The notes under the pieces: model-generated
The model's input: the letters and a program-made list of their open reading frames with translations, nothing else
Database searches by the model: none
What the model was told of the DNA's origin: nothing
Part shown: positions 55,404-64,000 of the stretch, piece after piece
How the letters are laid out: the number at the start of each line of letters is the position of its first letter
Position numbering within the stretch: position 1 is the first letter of the stretch
Origin: Microvirga mediterraneensis
Lineage (GTDB): Bacteria; Pseudomonadota; Alphaproteobacteria; Rhizobiales; Beijerinckiaceae
Direction: 5' to 3'
NCBI RefSeq assembly: GCF_013520865.1
Contig: NZ_JACDXJ010000001.1
Location: 372,001-436,000, forward strand
DNA: 64,000 nt
Translations under genes and position numbers: made by a program

Positions 55404-57371
55404 TCATGCGCGGCTCCGGTCCGGCTTCAGTCTCCGGCGAAAGCGCCCGATCCATTTCGGCCCGAGCTTCGACGACGTGTCCCCCTTCTGCCGTGACCGG
55501 GGCCGGGCCAGGAGAATGGCCCCTTCCTTGGTCTTGCGGATGTGAAGGGTGCGGGTGTGGAACTCCTCCAGGCCGGGTCGATGGCCGATCGACAGGACGC
55601 TCGCGCCCTTCAGCTCGTTCTCGAACAGGGCCAGCATGGAAGCCTGGTTCTCCTCGTCGAGGGCGGAGGTCGCCTCGTCCATGAACACCCATTTGGGCCG
55701 GTGCAGCAGCACGCGGGCGAAGGCCACCCGCTGCTGCTGACCCAGCGACAGGCTGCGGTCCCAGCGCTCAGGCTTGTCGAGCATATCCACGAACTCGCCC
55801 AGGCCGCAGCGCTCGAGCGCTTCTCGCACGTCCGCATCGTCGAAGGTCTCGGGCGAGGCCGGGTAGCTGATGGCGGCCCGCAAGGTTCCCAAAGGCAGAT
55901 AGGGCCGCTGCGGCAGGAACATCATCTCCTCCGCCTTGGGAATGCGGATCCGGCCGGATCCCCAGGGCCAGAGGCCGGAAATCGCGCGGAACAGCGTGCT
56001 CTTGCCGGCTCCCGATTCGCCCATGATCAGCACCCGCTCGCCAGGCTGGATCTCGGCCGTCGCATCCTCGATGAGGATGCTGCCGTCGTTGAGCGCGATG
56101 GAGACGCCCTCGAAGCTGAGCCAGCCCTTAGGATGAGGGCCCGTCTCGATCTTGCTGCTCTCGGCCGCGACTTCGTCGAGGTCGATGGCCGCCTGACGGA
56201 AGGTGGCGACGCGCAGGACCGCGGAGCGCCAATCGGCGATCTTCGGGAAGTTGTCGACGAAGTAGCGCAGGGCCGACTGCACCTGGTTGAAGGCGCCGAC
56301 CACCATCATCATCTCGCCGAAGGACAGGCGTCCCGCGAAGTAATCCGGCGCGGCGGCCAGGATCGGCACCACGATGGCGAGCCAGCCGTAGCCGGAGGTG
56401 ATCCAGGTCAGGCGGGCGAGGCCGCCGGAGAGGCGCCGGGATGCCTTGAGGACGGCCTCGACGAACTCGTCGAGGTTCCGGCGCTCGTCCGGCTCTCCGT
56501 TGTAGAGGGCGACGCTCTCGGCGCTCTCGTTCACGCGCACGAGCGCGAAGCGCAGCTCGGCCTCGCGGGCATAACGGAGCGTGTTCAGCCGGATCATCGG
56601 GCGGCCAACGAGCCAGGTGAGCCCGGAGCCGATCCCCGCATAGCCCACGGCCACCCAGACCATGTAGCCGGAGATCGTGATCTCGCGCCCGCCCAGGGTG
56701 AAGCTGACCGGACCGGACAGGGCCCACAGGACGCCGATGAAGCTCACGAGGAGCAGGAAGGCCTGCAGCATGCCGACCCCGAGCTCCGTGGAGAGTTCGG
56801 AAAAGAGGCGGCAATCCTCCTGCATGCGCTGGTCCGGCTGGGCGCCGTTCTCGCCCATGAAGCCCATCTGGTAGGCGCGGTTCGGCTTGAGCCAGATGTC
56901 GAGCAGCACCTGGGTCAGCCGCTGCCGGAGCCGGATCTTCAGGCGCTCCTGCAGCCAGGTTTGCGCCACCACGAGGGCGAGGAGCACGCCGACGATGACC
57001 ACGAAGACCAGGAGCTGATGAAAGAACGCCGAGGTATCGCGCTTCTCGACCGCGTCGAAGAAGGCGCCGTTCCACTGGTTGAGCCGCACCTGCCCGAACA
57101 TGTTGCCGACCAGGATGACGAGAATGGCCGCTCCGAGACGGAGCATGGGCCAACCCTTCCCTTTGCGGAGCATGTCGCGAAAGAGCTGGAACAGCTCCCG
57201 CAGGATGCTGGGGGTCATTTCAGGGGAATGAGGAGTTTCGGGATGATGGGACGCGGCGGTGGCGGCTTCCTTCGCCAAGGTGCTGCTTTGGCCGGGTCCG
57301 ACCTCCTGCTCGCTCCCCACCGCAGGCGGCGGGGGGAGCTGCTTGCCCAGTTTGGGATCGAAATCCGGCAT
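55404..57371 (-). CDS. ABC transporter fused ATPase, SbmA/BacA-like (ABCD type)
   Basis: 655 residues. The membrane part (MFGQVRLNQWNGAFFDAVEKRD; QVLLDIWLKPNRAYQMGF; ADWRSAVLRVATFRQ) is of the SbmA/BacA family; a C-terminal ATPase adds GESGAGKSTLFRAISGLWPWG and signature LSLGQQQRVAFARVLLHRPK. Such fused proteins (YddA/BclA-like) import peptides or export lipids; BacA/BclA homologues matter for nodule symbiosis in rhizobia. It lies 122 bases from the NdvA-like gene downstream. Specificity unknown. Confidence 0.88.
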   Translation of the reverse strand: MPDFDPKLGKQLPPPPAVGSEQEVGPGQSSTLAKEAATAASHHPETPHSPEMTPSILRELFQLFRDMLRKGKGWPMLRLGAAILVILVGNMFGQVRLNQWNGAFFDAVEKRDTSAFFHQLLVFVVIVGVLLALVVAQTWLQERLKIRLRQRLTQVLLDIWLKPNRAYQMGFMGENGAQPDQRMQEDCRLFSELSTELGVGMLQAFLLLVSFIGVLWALSGPVSFTLGGREITISGYMVWVAVGYAGIGSGLTWLVGRPMIRLNTLRYAREAELRFALVRVNESAESVALYNGEPDERRNLDEFVEAVLKASRRLSGGLARLTWITSGYGWLAIVVPILAAAPDYFAGRLSFGEMMMVVGAFNQVQSALRYFVDNFPKIADWRSAVLRVATFRQAAIDLDEVAAESSKIETGPHPKGWLSFEGVSIALNDGSILIEDATAEIQPGERVLIMGESGAGKSTLFRAISGLWPWGSGRIRIPKAEEMMFLPQRPYLPLGTLRAAISYPASPETFDDADVREALERCGLGEFVDMLDKPERWDRSLSLGQQQRVAFARVLLHRPKWVFMDEATSALDEENQASMLALFENELKGASVLSIGHRPGLEEFHTRTLHIRKTKEGAILLARPRSRQKGDTSSKLGPKWIGRFRRRLKPDRSRA

Positions 57372-57473
57372 GTGACGAAACGCGTACTCGTTCAGCTTGA
57401 GAGTTCCTCAAGCTAAAGCGCGCTCACATCGGTTCGGTTCCGGAATGGCCCCGCTCCGGGGCGCGGCATGTGG

Positions 57474-57971
57474 TCAGCGCTTGTCGGCGGCGACTGCCAT
57501 CACCCAATAGACCTTGTACTTGGAATTCGGCGTATAGGCCGTCGCGATCCCGATCCGGGTCGCCCGGGTATCGAGGAGGACGCGGTTGTGCTGCGGGCTC
57601 TCGCGCCAGCCGGAGAAGGCCTCGGCCAGGGTGTGGTAGCCGGCCGAGATGTTGGCGGCGGGCGCCGTGAACCCTCCCGAGACCAGGCGGGCCTTGAAGG
57701 CCTCCGCCGAGCCCGGCTTGTCGGCCCGGGCCATGGCATCCGCCGCCGCCTGGGCGGCCGCCTGCAGGTCGGGATCGAGGGTCAGGGGCCGCAGGCCGTT
57801 GTTGCCGCGATAGGCGCCGATCATGTCGCGCGCCATGGCGGCATCCACCCGGGCATCGGCGCTCGCCATGGAGACGTAGAAGCTCGGGGTCTGGCTTCGC
57901 TGGGCGGGCTTCTCGCTCTGGCAGCCGGCAAGAGCGAGGGCGGGGAGGATCAACGGGATGAGACGCTTCAT
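57474..57971 (-). CDS. CAP/SCP-domain lipoprotein
   Basis: 165 residues. Lipoprotein signal (MKRLIPLILPALALAGC, Cys17) predicts an envelope lipid-anchored protein. The CAP domain has MIGAYRGNNGLRPLTLDPDL at its start and SGWRESPQHNRVLLDTRATRIG, with the His of the family site. CAP proteins in bacteria are often linked to cell-wall or membrane roles. Its start overlaps the MscS stop by 4 bases (ATGA), so it is translationally coupled to the channel. Confidence 0.87.
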   Translation of the reverse strand: MKRLIPLILPALALAGCQSEKPAQRSQTPSFYVSMASADARVDAAMARDMIGAYRGNNGLRPLTLDPDLQAAAQAAADAMARADKPGSAEAFKARLVSGGFTAPAANISAGYHTLAEAFSGWRESPQHNRVLLDTRATRIGIATAYTPNSKYKVYWVMAVAADKR

Positions 57972-60496
57972 GCGGGCGTCTTATCCTTGAGAAGGGTTAA
58001 GGTTTCGTCCTCTTTCTCGTCCGCTTTCGGGGCTTTGTCCTGCGGCTCCTCGTCCGGCTTGGGCGCCGGAGCCGGGGCGGGAACGCCGATGCCGGCCTTC
58101 CGGAGGCCGCGGAAGATATCGAAATAGATGTCGCTCGAGACGCGGCCTGCCGCATCGATATCGTCCACGAAGCAGACGAGGTCGAAGTCGATGGTGTTCT
58201 CCGTCACCTTCTTGAACAGCACCCGGGGCGCCGGTTCGCTCATCACCTCGCGGTGGGCGAGCGCGGCCTTGCGCATGATGTCCGCGACCTGGTCCGGATC
58301 GGACGCCCGAGGGACCGGAACCGAGACGAGCACGCGCCCCACGCGGTCGTTGCGCACGCGATTGCGCACGATGCCGGAAATCAGGTTCGAGTTCGGCACG
58401 ATGATGGTCGAGCGGTCGAAGGCCTGGATCTCCGTCGAGCGCACGTTGATCCGGCGCACGTAGCCCTCCCCGTCGCCCACGACCACGAGGTCGCCGACGC
58501 GGATCGGGCGCTCCCAGAGCAGGATCAGGCCGGAGATGAAATTGTTGACGATGGATTGCAGGCCGAAACCGATACCGACCGACAGGGCGCCGGCCACGAT
58601 GGTCACCCGCTCCAGGCTGAGGCCCAGATAGGTGAAGGCGAGCACGCCCGCGATGATGATGCCGACATAACCCGCCGCCGTGCTGATCGAGTTGCGCAGG
58701 CCCGCATCCAGGTCCGTCGCCGGCAGGAAGGTGTTGTTGAGCCAGCGCTGGACCATGCGCGTGACTGCGAAGCCGCCGGCGAACAAGGCGGCCGCGATCA
58801 GGATCGACGACAGGGAGATCGTGACGTCGCCGACGCTGAACCCGAAGAACATGGCCCTGAGGGAGCCGGTCACGTCGGTGGATTCGATGCCCCAGGGAGC
58901 CAGCACCAGCAGGAAGCCGATGACGATGAGGGCGAGCCGCGCGAAGCCGCTGCCGAGAACGCCGATCTGCTCCAGGGAGCGGCGGCGCAGGCCCGTATTG
59001 GCCTGGAGCGTGGTGGCAAGCCGCGTCTGCCCGCGCAAGGAGCCACCGATGAATTCATCCGCGAGCGCGATGCAGAGCCCGATCAGCGCGACCACGATGG
59101 TAATCCAGACCGCCTGATCGACCAGGAAGGAGGCCAGCGCCACATAGCCGCCGAGCACGCTGCCGACGATGAGCGCCGTCAGGAACCAGCCGAGGCTGCG
59201 CAGGGGGCCGCCGATATCCACGTCCTGCGACACGTAAGGCCCGAGACAGGCCTCGTCCTGGCTCTCGCGGGCCGCGAAACGCCGCAGGAGTTCGGCGAAG
59301 ACAACGGCCCATGCCAGGGCGAAGATCGCCCGGGTCATGACGGTGATGGGCAGGGCGGCCGCGATGGCCGCGTTGAACGATTCGATCACCTTGCCGACGA
59401 CCATGATGGTGGCCAGAGTGACGGAGAAGCTCATGATCCGCGCCGCGGAGGCGTCCCGGACCGGGATCAGGCGCCAGGAGGTATGATCCGGCGCCAGGAT
59501 CGCATCGATCAGGGCGCGCACGAAGGCGATGAAGGCGAGGCCGCTCAGGATGGCCTTGCCGACCTGCTCGATTCGCGACGGGACGATATCGACGGAATCG
59601 AAGGCCACCCAGACGATCCAGCTGCCCGCGATGGCCGGGACCGCGCCCAGGATCAGAACGCCGAGCGCGGCCAGGAGGCGGCTGCGGCGCGCCGGGTCGG
59701 TGATGGCGGGATCGCGCCTGACCAGGCGCGGCGCGATGGAGTGCCGCCCCACATAAAGGGCAATGGCCGCGCCGATGGCCAATCCCATGAGGAGCAGGAC
59801 GCCGAGCGAGGTGGTGCGCTGGAGCTGCTCCAGGGCATCTCCCATGACGATTCCGAGCGACCGCAGCTCCCGTGGAACGGCCTGGACCACATTCATCCAG
59901 AGGCTGGGGCTGATGAGTCCGTCGCTCTGCTCGAACAGGGCGCGGGTGAAGCCCGCCCGGCGCAGGTCGCCGATCTGGGTGCTCAGCTGCTCGGCCTGGA
60001 CGAGCAGGGCGCGGCCGAGCCGCTGGGTTTCGTCGAGTTCCGCAACGGCGGCCTCCCGCTCCGCGCGGTCCCGGGCGACGTCTGCGCTCTCCTCCGGCTG
60101 CCCCTTCTCCGGCTTCGGCCCGAGCTGGCTCAGCCGCTGCTTGCTGGCCTCGAGCTTCGGAGCCTGCTCCTCGATGACGGCGCGGATCTCGGCGATGATC
60201 GGTTCGAGCTGCTGGCGGATGTTCTGCAGATCCGCGTCGGGCATGACCCGGCCCTGGACCGCCGCCTCCTTCTGCTCGAGATCGGCCTTGAAGCCGTCGA
60301 GCTTGGCGCGGGCGGCTTTCGTCTCGGGCGAGACCGGCGCGGGGGCCGGGGCCGCCTTGGGCTGGGGCGCGGCCTGTGCCTGGGGTTGGGTATTGGGAGA
60401 GGTCTGAGCCTGCTGCGCGGAGGACGCGCCGCCCGCCGCCATGCTCAACACGATCACAGCGGCCCGGAAGAGCCCCTTCATGCCAATACTCGTCAT
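57968..60496 (-). CDS. Large MscS-family mechanosensitive channel
   Basis: 842 residues. A signal peptide (VIVLSMAAGGASSAQ) precedes a Gln/Pro-rich linker, a DUF3772-like periplasmic domain with coiled coil (KAARAKLDGFKADLEQKEAA), about eleven helices, and a C-terminal MscS pore and cytoplasmic beta domain (GALSVGIGFGLQSIVNNFIS; ISGLILLWERPIRVGDLVV; VRRINVRSTEIQAFDR). It should release solutes under osmotic downshift. ATG at 60496 chosen; a second ATG lies at 60481. The proline/acidic tail (PAPAPAPKPDEEPQDKAPK) is divergent. Coupled with the CAP gene. Confidence 0.9.
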   Translation of the reverse strand: MTSIGMKGLFRAAVIVLSMAAGGASSAQQAQTSPNTQPQAQAAPQPKAAPAPAPVSPETKAARAKLDGFKADLEQKEAAVQGRVMPDADLQNIRQQLEPIIAEIRAVIEEQAPKLEASKQRLSQLGPKPEKGQPEESADVARDRAEREAAVAELDETQRLGRALLVQAEQLSTQIGDLRRAGFTRALFEQSDGLISPSLWMNVVQAVPRELRSLGIVMGDALEQLQRTTSLGVLLLMGLAIGAAIALYVGRHSIAPRLVRRDPAITDPARRSRLLAALGVLILGAVPAIAGSWIVWVAFDSVDIVPSRIEQVGKAILSGLAFIAFVRALIDAILAPDHTSWRLIPVRDASAARIMSFSVTLATIMVVGKVIESFNAAIAAALPITVMTRAIFALAWAVVFAELLRRFAARESQDEACLGPYVSQDVDIGGPLRSLGWFLTALIVGSVLGGYVALASFLVDQAVWITIVVALIGLCIALADEFIGGSLRGQTRLATTLQANTGLRRRSLEQIGVLGSGFARLALIVIGFLLVLAPWGIESTDVTGSLRAMFFGFSVGDVTISLSSILIAAALFAGGFAVTRMVQRWLNNTFLPATDLDAGLRNSISTAAGYVGIIIAGVLAFTYLGLSLERVTIVAGALSVGIGFGLQSIVNNFISGLILLWERPIRVGDLVVVGDGEGYVRRINVRSTEIQAFDRSTIIVPNSNLISGIVRNRVRNDRVGRVLVSVPVPRASDPDQVADIMRKAALAHREVMSEPAPRVLFKKVTENTIDFDLVCFVDDIDAAGRVSSDIYFDIFRGLRKAGIGVPAPAPAPKPDEEPQDKAPKADEKEDETLTLLKDKTPA

Positions 60497-60661
60497 TCAG
60501 TCCAACCCCGTCGCATTCTCATGAGTGCATCGTCCCGCGCGAACCGGAGGTCCACGCAGGCGATAAGACCGGCACATCTTCGCAGCAGGATGCGTCAGCG
60601 GGCCGGTTCTTTGCGAATCATTACGGCGAAAAGTCGCCGCCCCGCCGACGAAGCGCAACAA

Positions 60662-60696
60662 AAAAGCCGGGAGAGGACGAGCACCTCTCCCGGCTT
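60662..60696 (-). terminator. Rho-independent terminator after the small membrane protein gene
   Basis: Thirteen-base stem AAGCCGGGAGAGG / CCTCTCCCGGCTT around a 7-base loop; on the minus strand it ends in TTTTTTG. Only 17 bases beyond the stop at 60713. Confidence 0.88.
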
Positions 60697-60712
60697 CCGT
60701 AAGGGAACTTGA

Positions 60713-61003
60713 TTATGGCTTCGGCGCTTCGTTGGCCGAAGGCTGCGCGCCCGGGGCCGGATAGGCCGGATTGGCGGGCGACGTCCGATCGGTGGGGTTG
60801 GCGTTGGACGAGCCGGTCGTCGAGCCTGTCACATTGGCGCGGGCCGCATCGGTTCCCGGATCGTCGGGGGACGTGGAGCCCGCCCAGATGAGATAACCGG
60901 AAACAGCCACGGCGAGGAGCAGGAGCGAACCGATCAGGACACCCAGAACTGGGCGGCCTGATCCTCCCTGCCGGGCGCGATCGTCGGGAATCTGTTGAGC
61001 CAT
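60713..61003 (-). CDS. Small single-span membrane protein with disordered C-terminus
   Basis: 96 residues. A single helix (about residues 19-41, LGVLIGSLLLLAVAVSGYLIW) follows a short polar head; the last 55 residues are Ser, Thr, Pro, Asn and Ala-rich (GSTTGSSNANPTDRTSPAN). The ATG at 61003 has AGAGG six bases upstream. Function unknown. It stands alone, with its own terminator, between the MscS gene and the divergent GH2 gene. Confidence 0.7.
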   Translation of the reverse strand: MAQQIPDDRARQGGSGRPVLGVLIGSLLLLAVAVSGYLIWAGSTSPDDPGTDAARANVTGSTTGSSNANPTDRTSPANPAYPAPGAQPSANEAPKP

Positions 61004-61323
61004 CTGTAGCCTCTTTGAGAAACAGGGTGTTGGGCGAGCAGCGAGGCTCGGCATTATCAGGGCAACGCGAGATGGCAGAGCCGGTTCCTGTCCCGACTGG
61101 CGGATCGAAGCGGCCGGGCCGGTCATGTCCTGGGATCCAATGAAGCTTTTCTCCGTTGTTCGAGACGGACCACGAACCACGGTCAGAGACGAGGGGCGAT
61201 GGAGCGAGCAAGGCTCGGTGACGCGCGATGTCGCAGGCGGGATACCTTCCCGCGTGCCCTGCCTTCAGTCATGTTTTCGCCGCTTTCGAAACCCTTGGGT
61301 AATCTCTGATTCAAGGAGATGTC

Positions 61324-64000
61324 ATGCAGGACAATCGCATCAGTCTGGATGGGACTTGGGAATTTTTGCACGTGGCCGACGACCGTCTGTCGGGCCCTGC
61401 GGAGGTTCGCCAGATCACCGTGCCCAGTCCATGGCAGGCTCAGTTCGCGGACCTGCGCATGCGTGCCGGCATCGGCATCTATCGCAAGACGATCGAGATC
61501 GAAGAGGCTTGGCTGCACGACAGCGTCTGGATCCGCTTCGGCGCCGTGTTTCACAACACCAAGGTGTTCATCAACGGTGAGGTGGTGGGCCACAACGAGG
61601 GCGGGTTCCTGCCCTTCTCGTTCGACGTGACGCCGTATCTCAAGCCCGGACCCAACGAGATCAAGGTCCGCGTCGACAGCCCGACCGACAACCCGGCCGA
61701 GTTCCCGGATTCGCCCTTCGCCGAAATCCCGTTCGGCAAGCAGAGCTGGTACGGCCCTCTGTCGGGCATCTGGCAGCCGGTGTATTTCGAGCGTCGCATT
61801 CCCGACCACATGAATCGCGTCCGCCTCGTGCCCAACCTGACCACGGGACGGGTGAGCTCCGGCGTGTTCTTCGCGCGTCCGCTGACCGACGCAACCCGGA
61901 TCCGCATCGAGGTCACCGACCCCTCCGGCGATGTCGTGCTCGACGAGATGCACGAGACGCAGGTGGGCGTCACGTCCATGCCCTTCGAGTTCACCATCGG
62001 CGACGTGCGCGCCTGGTCTCCGGACCATCCCAACCTCTACCGTGTCCGCCTCGAGTTCATCCGCAACGGCGAGGTGAAGGACGAGATCGCGGACAATTTC
62101 GGATTCCGCTCCATCGAAACGCGCAACGGCAAATTCTATCTCAACGGCGAGCCGCTCTACCTGCGCTCCGCTCTCGACCAGGACTACTATCCGGACACGA
62201 TCTGCACCGTGCCGTCCGTGGAGTTCCTGGAAGATCAGTTCCGCAAGGCCAAGGAGCTCGGCCTCAACTGCCTGCGCTGCCACATCAAGGCGGCCGATCC
62301 GCGCTACTACGAGGTGGCGGACCGGATGGGCATGCTCATCTGGACCGAGCTGCCGAACGGCGGCATGGCCACGGACCGCTCCCGCGGGCGCAAGGAAAAG
62401 CTGCTGAAGGGCATCGTCGACCGCGACGGGAACCATCCCTCCATCGTGATCTGGACGATCATCAACGAGAACTGGGGCGTCGACCTCGTCAACGACGCGG
62501 ATCACCGCGACTGGCTCAAACGCACCTTCGCCTGGCTGAAGGCCTACGATCCGACGCGCCTCGTGGTCGACAACTCGCCGCTCGCGCCGAGCTTCCACGT
62601 GGAATCCGACATCGCGGATTATCACTTCTATGCCGCTTATCCCGATCACCGCGCGGCGTGGGACCAGTTCGTCGACGAGCTCTCGGGCCGGGCCTCCTGG
62701 CTCTACTCGCCTCACGGCGATGCGGTCATCACCGGGCGCGAGCCGCTGATGTGCTCGGAGTTCGGCAATTGGGGCCTGCCCTATCCGAAGGACCTGCGCG
62801 ACGCCAAGGGCGAGGAGCCCTGGTGGTTCGAGACAGGGCACGATTGGGGCGAGGGCGTGATGTATGCCCACGGCGTCGAGAACCGCTTCTCGGACTGGAG
62901 CCTCGACCGTGTCTTCGGCGACCTGCGCCGCTTCGTCATCGCGGCCCAGTGGCAGCAGTTCCGCGCCTTGAAATACGAAATCGAATCCATGCGCCGGAAA
63001 CCGAACCTCGCCGGCTACGTCATCACCGAACTGCACGATTGCCATTGGGAATCCAACGGCCTGCTCGACATGCGCCGGAACCCGCGCGTGTTCCACGAGC
63101 TGTTCCACATCGTCAATTCGGACACGGTGATCGTGCCGAAATGGGAGCGCGCATCCTATTGGGCGGGAGAGACGGCCTCCCTGGGCCTCGCCATCGCCCA
63201 CGGGGCCGGGCCGGTTCTGGAGAACTGCAAGCTGGAGATCACACTCTGCGGCGAGAGCCAGGTGATCGACCTGCCGCGCCTCGAGGCCCCGGACCTGCTC
63301 GATCTCGGCCGCATCGAGATCCGCCTGCCGGAGATGGACGAGCCTTCGCTGCGGCGCATCGGCCTGGACCTGCGCACGGCGGACGGACGCGTCGTCGCGC
63401 ATAACCACCACGACATCGCGATCCATCCCAAGCGCACGCGGCCGGTTCATGCCCGCGAGCTGGTGTGGTCGCCGGACGAGGACATTCGCGAGCGCTTCCG
63501 GGCTCTGGGCTACACCATGGCCCGCGCTTTCGAGGAATCGACCCTGATCGTATCGCGCACGCACAACAAGGCCATTGCGGATCACGTGCGCGCAGGCGCC
63601 AAGCTTCTGCTCCTGCCGGAAGAGGACATGACTCTCTACCCGTTCTTCCCGCACTGGCAGGCCGTGCGGGTGCAGGCTCGCGCCGGCACTCTCTGGTCGG
63701 GCGATTGGGCGTCGTCCTTCGGCTGGCTGCGGCGCTCGGGCCATTTCGCCCGCTTCCCGTCGGGCCCGCTGCTCGACGAGACGATGGACCGGGTGCTGCC
63801 GGATTACGTGATCGCCAATTGCAACCTGCTCGATTTCCAGGCCCGCGTGTTCTCCGGCCTCGTGGTCGGCTGGATCCACAAGCCGGTCGCGCTCGGCGTC
63901 GAACGCTCCTACGGCCGCGGCCGCCTGGTGGCCTCGACCCTGCGCCTGTTCCGGGACGAGCCCCTCGCCGACCCGACCGCCACGGTGCTGACCGATGCCC
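61324..64000 (+). CDS. Glycoside hydrolase family 2 protein (partial, runs off the right edge)
   Basis: 892 codons are visible and no stop is reached. The N-terminal sugar-binding domain (SLDGTWEF; RKTIEIEEAWL; FNTKVFINGEVVGHNEGGF), an immunoglobulin-like domain and a TIM barrel are present. Proton donor Glu382 in IINENWG and nucleophile Glu479 in CSEFGNWG are both intact. The substrate (galactoside, glucuronide or mannoside) cannot be chosen. GGAG six bases before the ATG at 61324 supports the start. After residue about 640 the sequence (LGLAIAHGAGPVLENC) leaves the core fold, so an extra C-terminal module is present. Confidence 0.9.
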   Translation, partial: MQDNRISLDGTWEFLHVADDRLSGPAEVRQITVPSPWQAQFADLRMRAGIGIYRKTIEIEEAWLHDSVWIRFGAVFHNTKVFINGEVVGHNEGGFLPFSFDVTPYLKPGPNEIKVRVDSPTDNPAEFPDSPFAEIPFGKQSWYGPLSGIWQPVYFERRIPDHMNRVRLVPNLTTGRVSSGVFFARPLTDATRIRIEVTDPSGDVVLDEMHETQVGVTSMPFEFTIGDVRAWSPDHPNLYRVRLEFIRNGEVKDEIADNFGFRSIETRNGKFYLNGEPLYLRSALDQDYYPDTICTVPSVEFLEDQFRKAKELGLNCLRCHIKAADPRYYEVADRMGMLIWTELPNGGMATDRSRGRKEKLLKGIVDRDGNHPSIVIWTIINENWGVDLVNDADHRDWLKRTFAWLKAYDPTRLVVDNSPLAPSFHVESDIADYHFYAAYPDHRAAWDQFVDELSGRASWLYSPHGDAVITGREPLMCSEFGNWGLPYPKDLRDAKGEEPWWFETGHDWGEGVMYAHGVENRFSDWSLDRVFGDLRRFVIAAQWQQFRALKYEIESMRRKPNLAGYVITELHDCHWESNGLLDMRRNPRVFHELFHIVNSDTVIVPKWERASYWAGETASLGLAIAHGAGPVLENCKLEITLCGESQVIDLPRLEAPDLLDLGRIEIRLPEMDEPSLRRIGLDLRTADGRVVAHNHHDIAIHPKRTRPVHARELVWSPDEDIRERFRALGYTMARAFEESTLIVSRTHNKAIADHVRAGAKLLLLPEEDMTLYPFFPHWQAVRVQARAGTLWSGDWASSFGWLRRSGHFARFPSGPLLDETMDRVLPDYVIANCNLLDFQARVFSGLVVGWIHKPVALGVERSYGRGRLVASTLRLFRDEPLADPTATVLTDA

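Overview
The window is GC-rich chromosomal DNA from an alphaproteobacterium, most likely Hyphomicrobiales (Rhizobiales). The gene orders lysC-ptsP-prfA-(fosX)-prmC-DUF4167-clpB, aroK-aroB-corC, metX-metW, argJ / parvulin PPIase / secA and comF-grxC-nitrilase-DUF1178 are typical of that group. Placement near Methylobacteriaceae (Microvirga-like) is my inference from protein style and from the intergenic palindromic repeats; no rRNA, tRNA or other marker is present to fix a genus. I saw no CRISPR array, prophage, transposase or integrative element; XerD is the housekeeping recombinase.

Layout. 1-7.5 kb: partial GNAT gene, gloB, a methyltransferase, accA, a YkuD-type lipoprotein, an orphan cheY-cheZ operon and an ABC-F ATPase. 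7.5-16 kb: a cluster of palindromic repeats, cytochrome c', a DUF1194 von Willebrand-like protein, a GFA zinc protein, secA, a periplasmic PPIase, a 70-aa unknown protein, argJ and a small secreted protein. 16-29 kb: nudix hydrolase, EamA permease, thioesterase, iron alcohol dehydrogenase, DUF427, methyltransferase, comF/grxC/nitrilase/DUF1178, an ArsR/SRPBCC divergent pair, a phosphoesterase, an MFS/LysR divergent pair, nhaA and ubiG. 29-41 kb: lysC, ptsP (nitrogen PTS), prfA, a FosX-type fosfomycin hydrolase, prmC, a DUF4167 protein with a long low-complexity region, a MOSC protein, two small disordered proteins and clpB. 41-52.6 kb: tyrosine/aromatic genes (dehydrogenase, hisC-like aminotransferase, chorismate mutase), a LysR/GST divergent pair, metX-metW, xerD with a 49-aa membrane protein, and aroK-aroB-corC. 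52.6-61 kb: a long run of minus-strand genes for the envelope (epoxide-hydrolase-like enzyme, NdvA/ChvA-like exporter, SbmA/BacA-like exporter, CAP lipoprotein, large MscS channel, small membrane protein). 61.3 kb to the end: a GH2 glycosidase running off the window.

Functionally this is core genome: amino-acid supply (lysC, argJ, metX/W, aroK/B, tyr/hisC/CM), protein export and folding (secA, PPIase, clpB), translation termination (prfA with its methylase prmC) and envelope stress. Many neighbours share 4-nt ATGA overlaps, indicating translational coupling. Three families of dispersed palindromic repeats fill the intergenic gaps, and one terminator sequence recurs almost unchanged downstream of unrelated genes.

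I did not find a convincing new multi-gene system. The most interesting items are fosX embedded between prfA and prmC; a long perfect inverted repeat between a LysR gene and a GST gene; the ArsR operator palindrome; a chorismate mutase with a degenerate PDT-like tail; the DUF4167 leader and RD-rich protein; the pair of small disordered proteins divergent from clpB; and the repeat families. All positions and translations were read by eye; family assignments come from motif recognition, not from a search.
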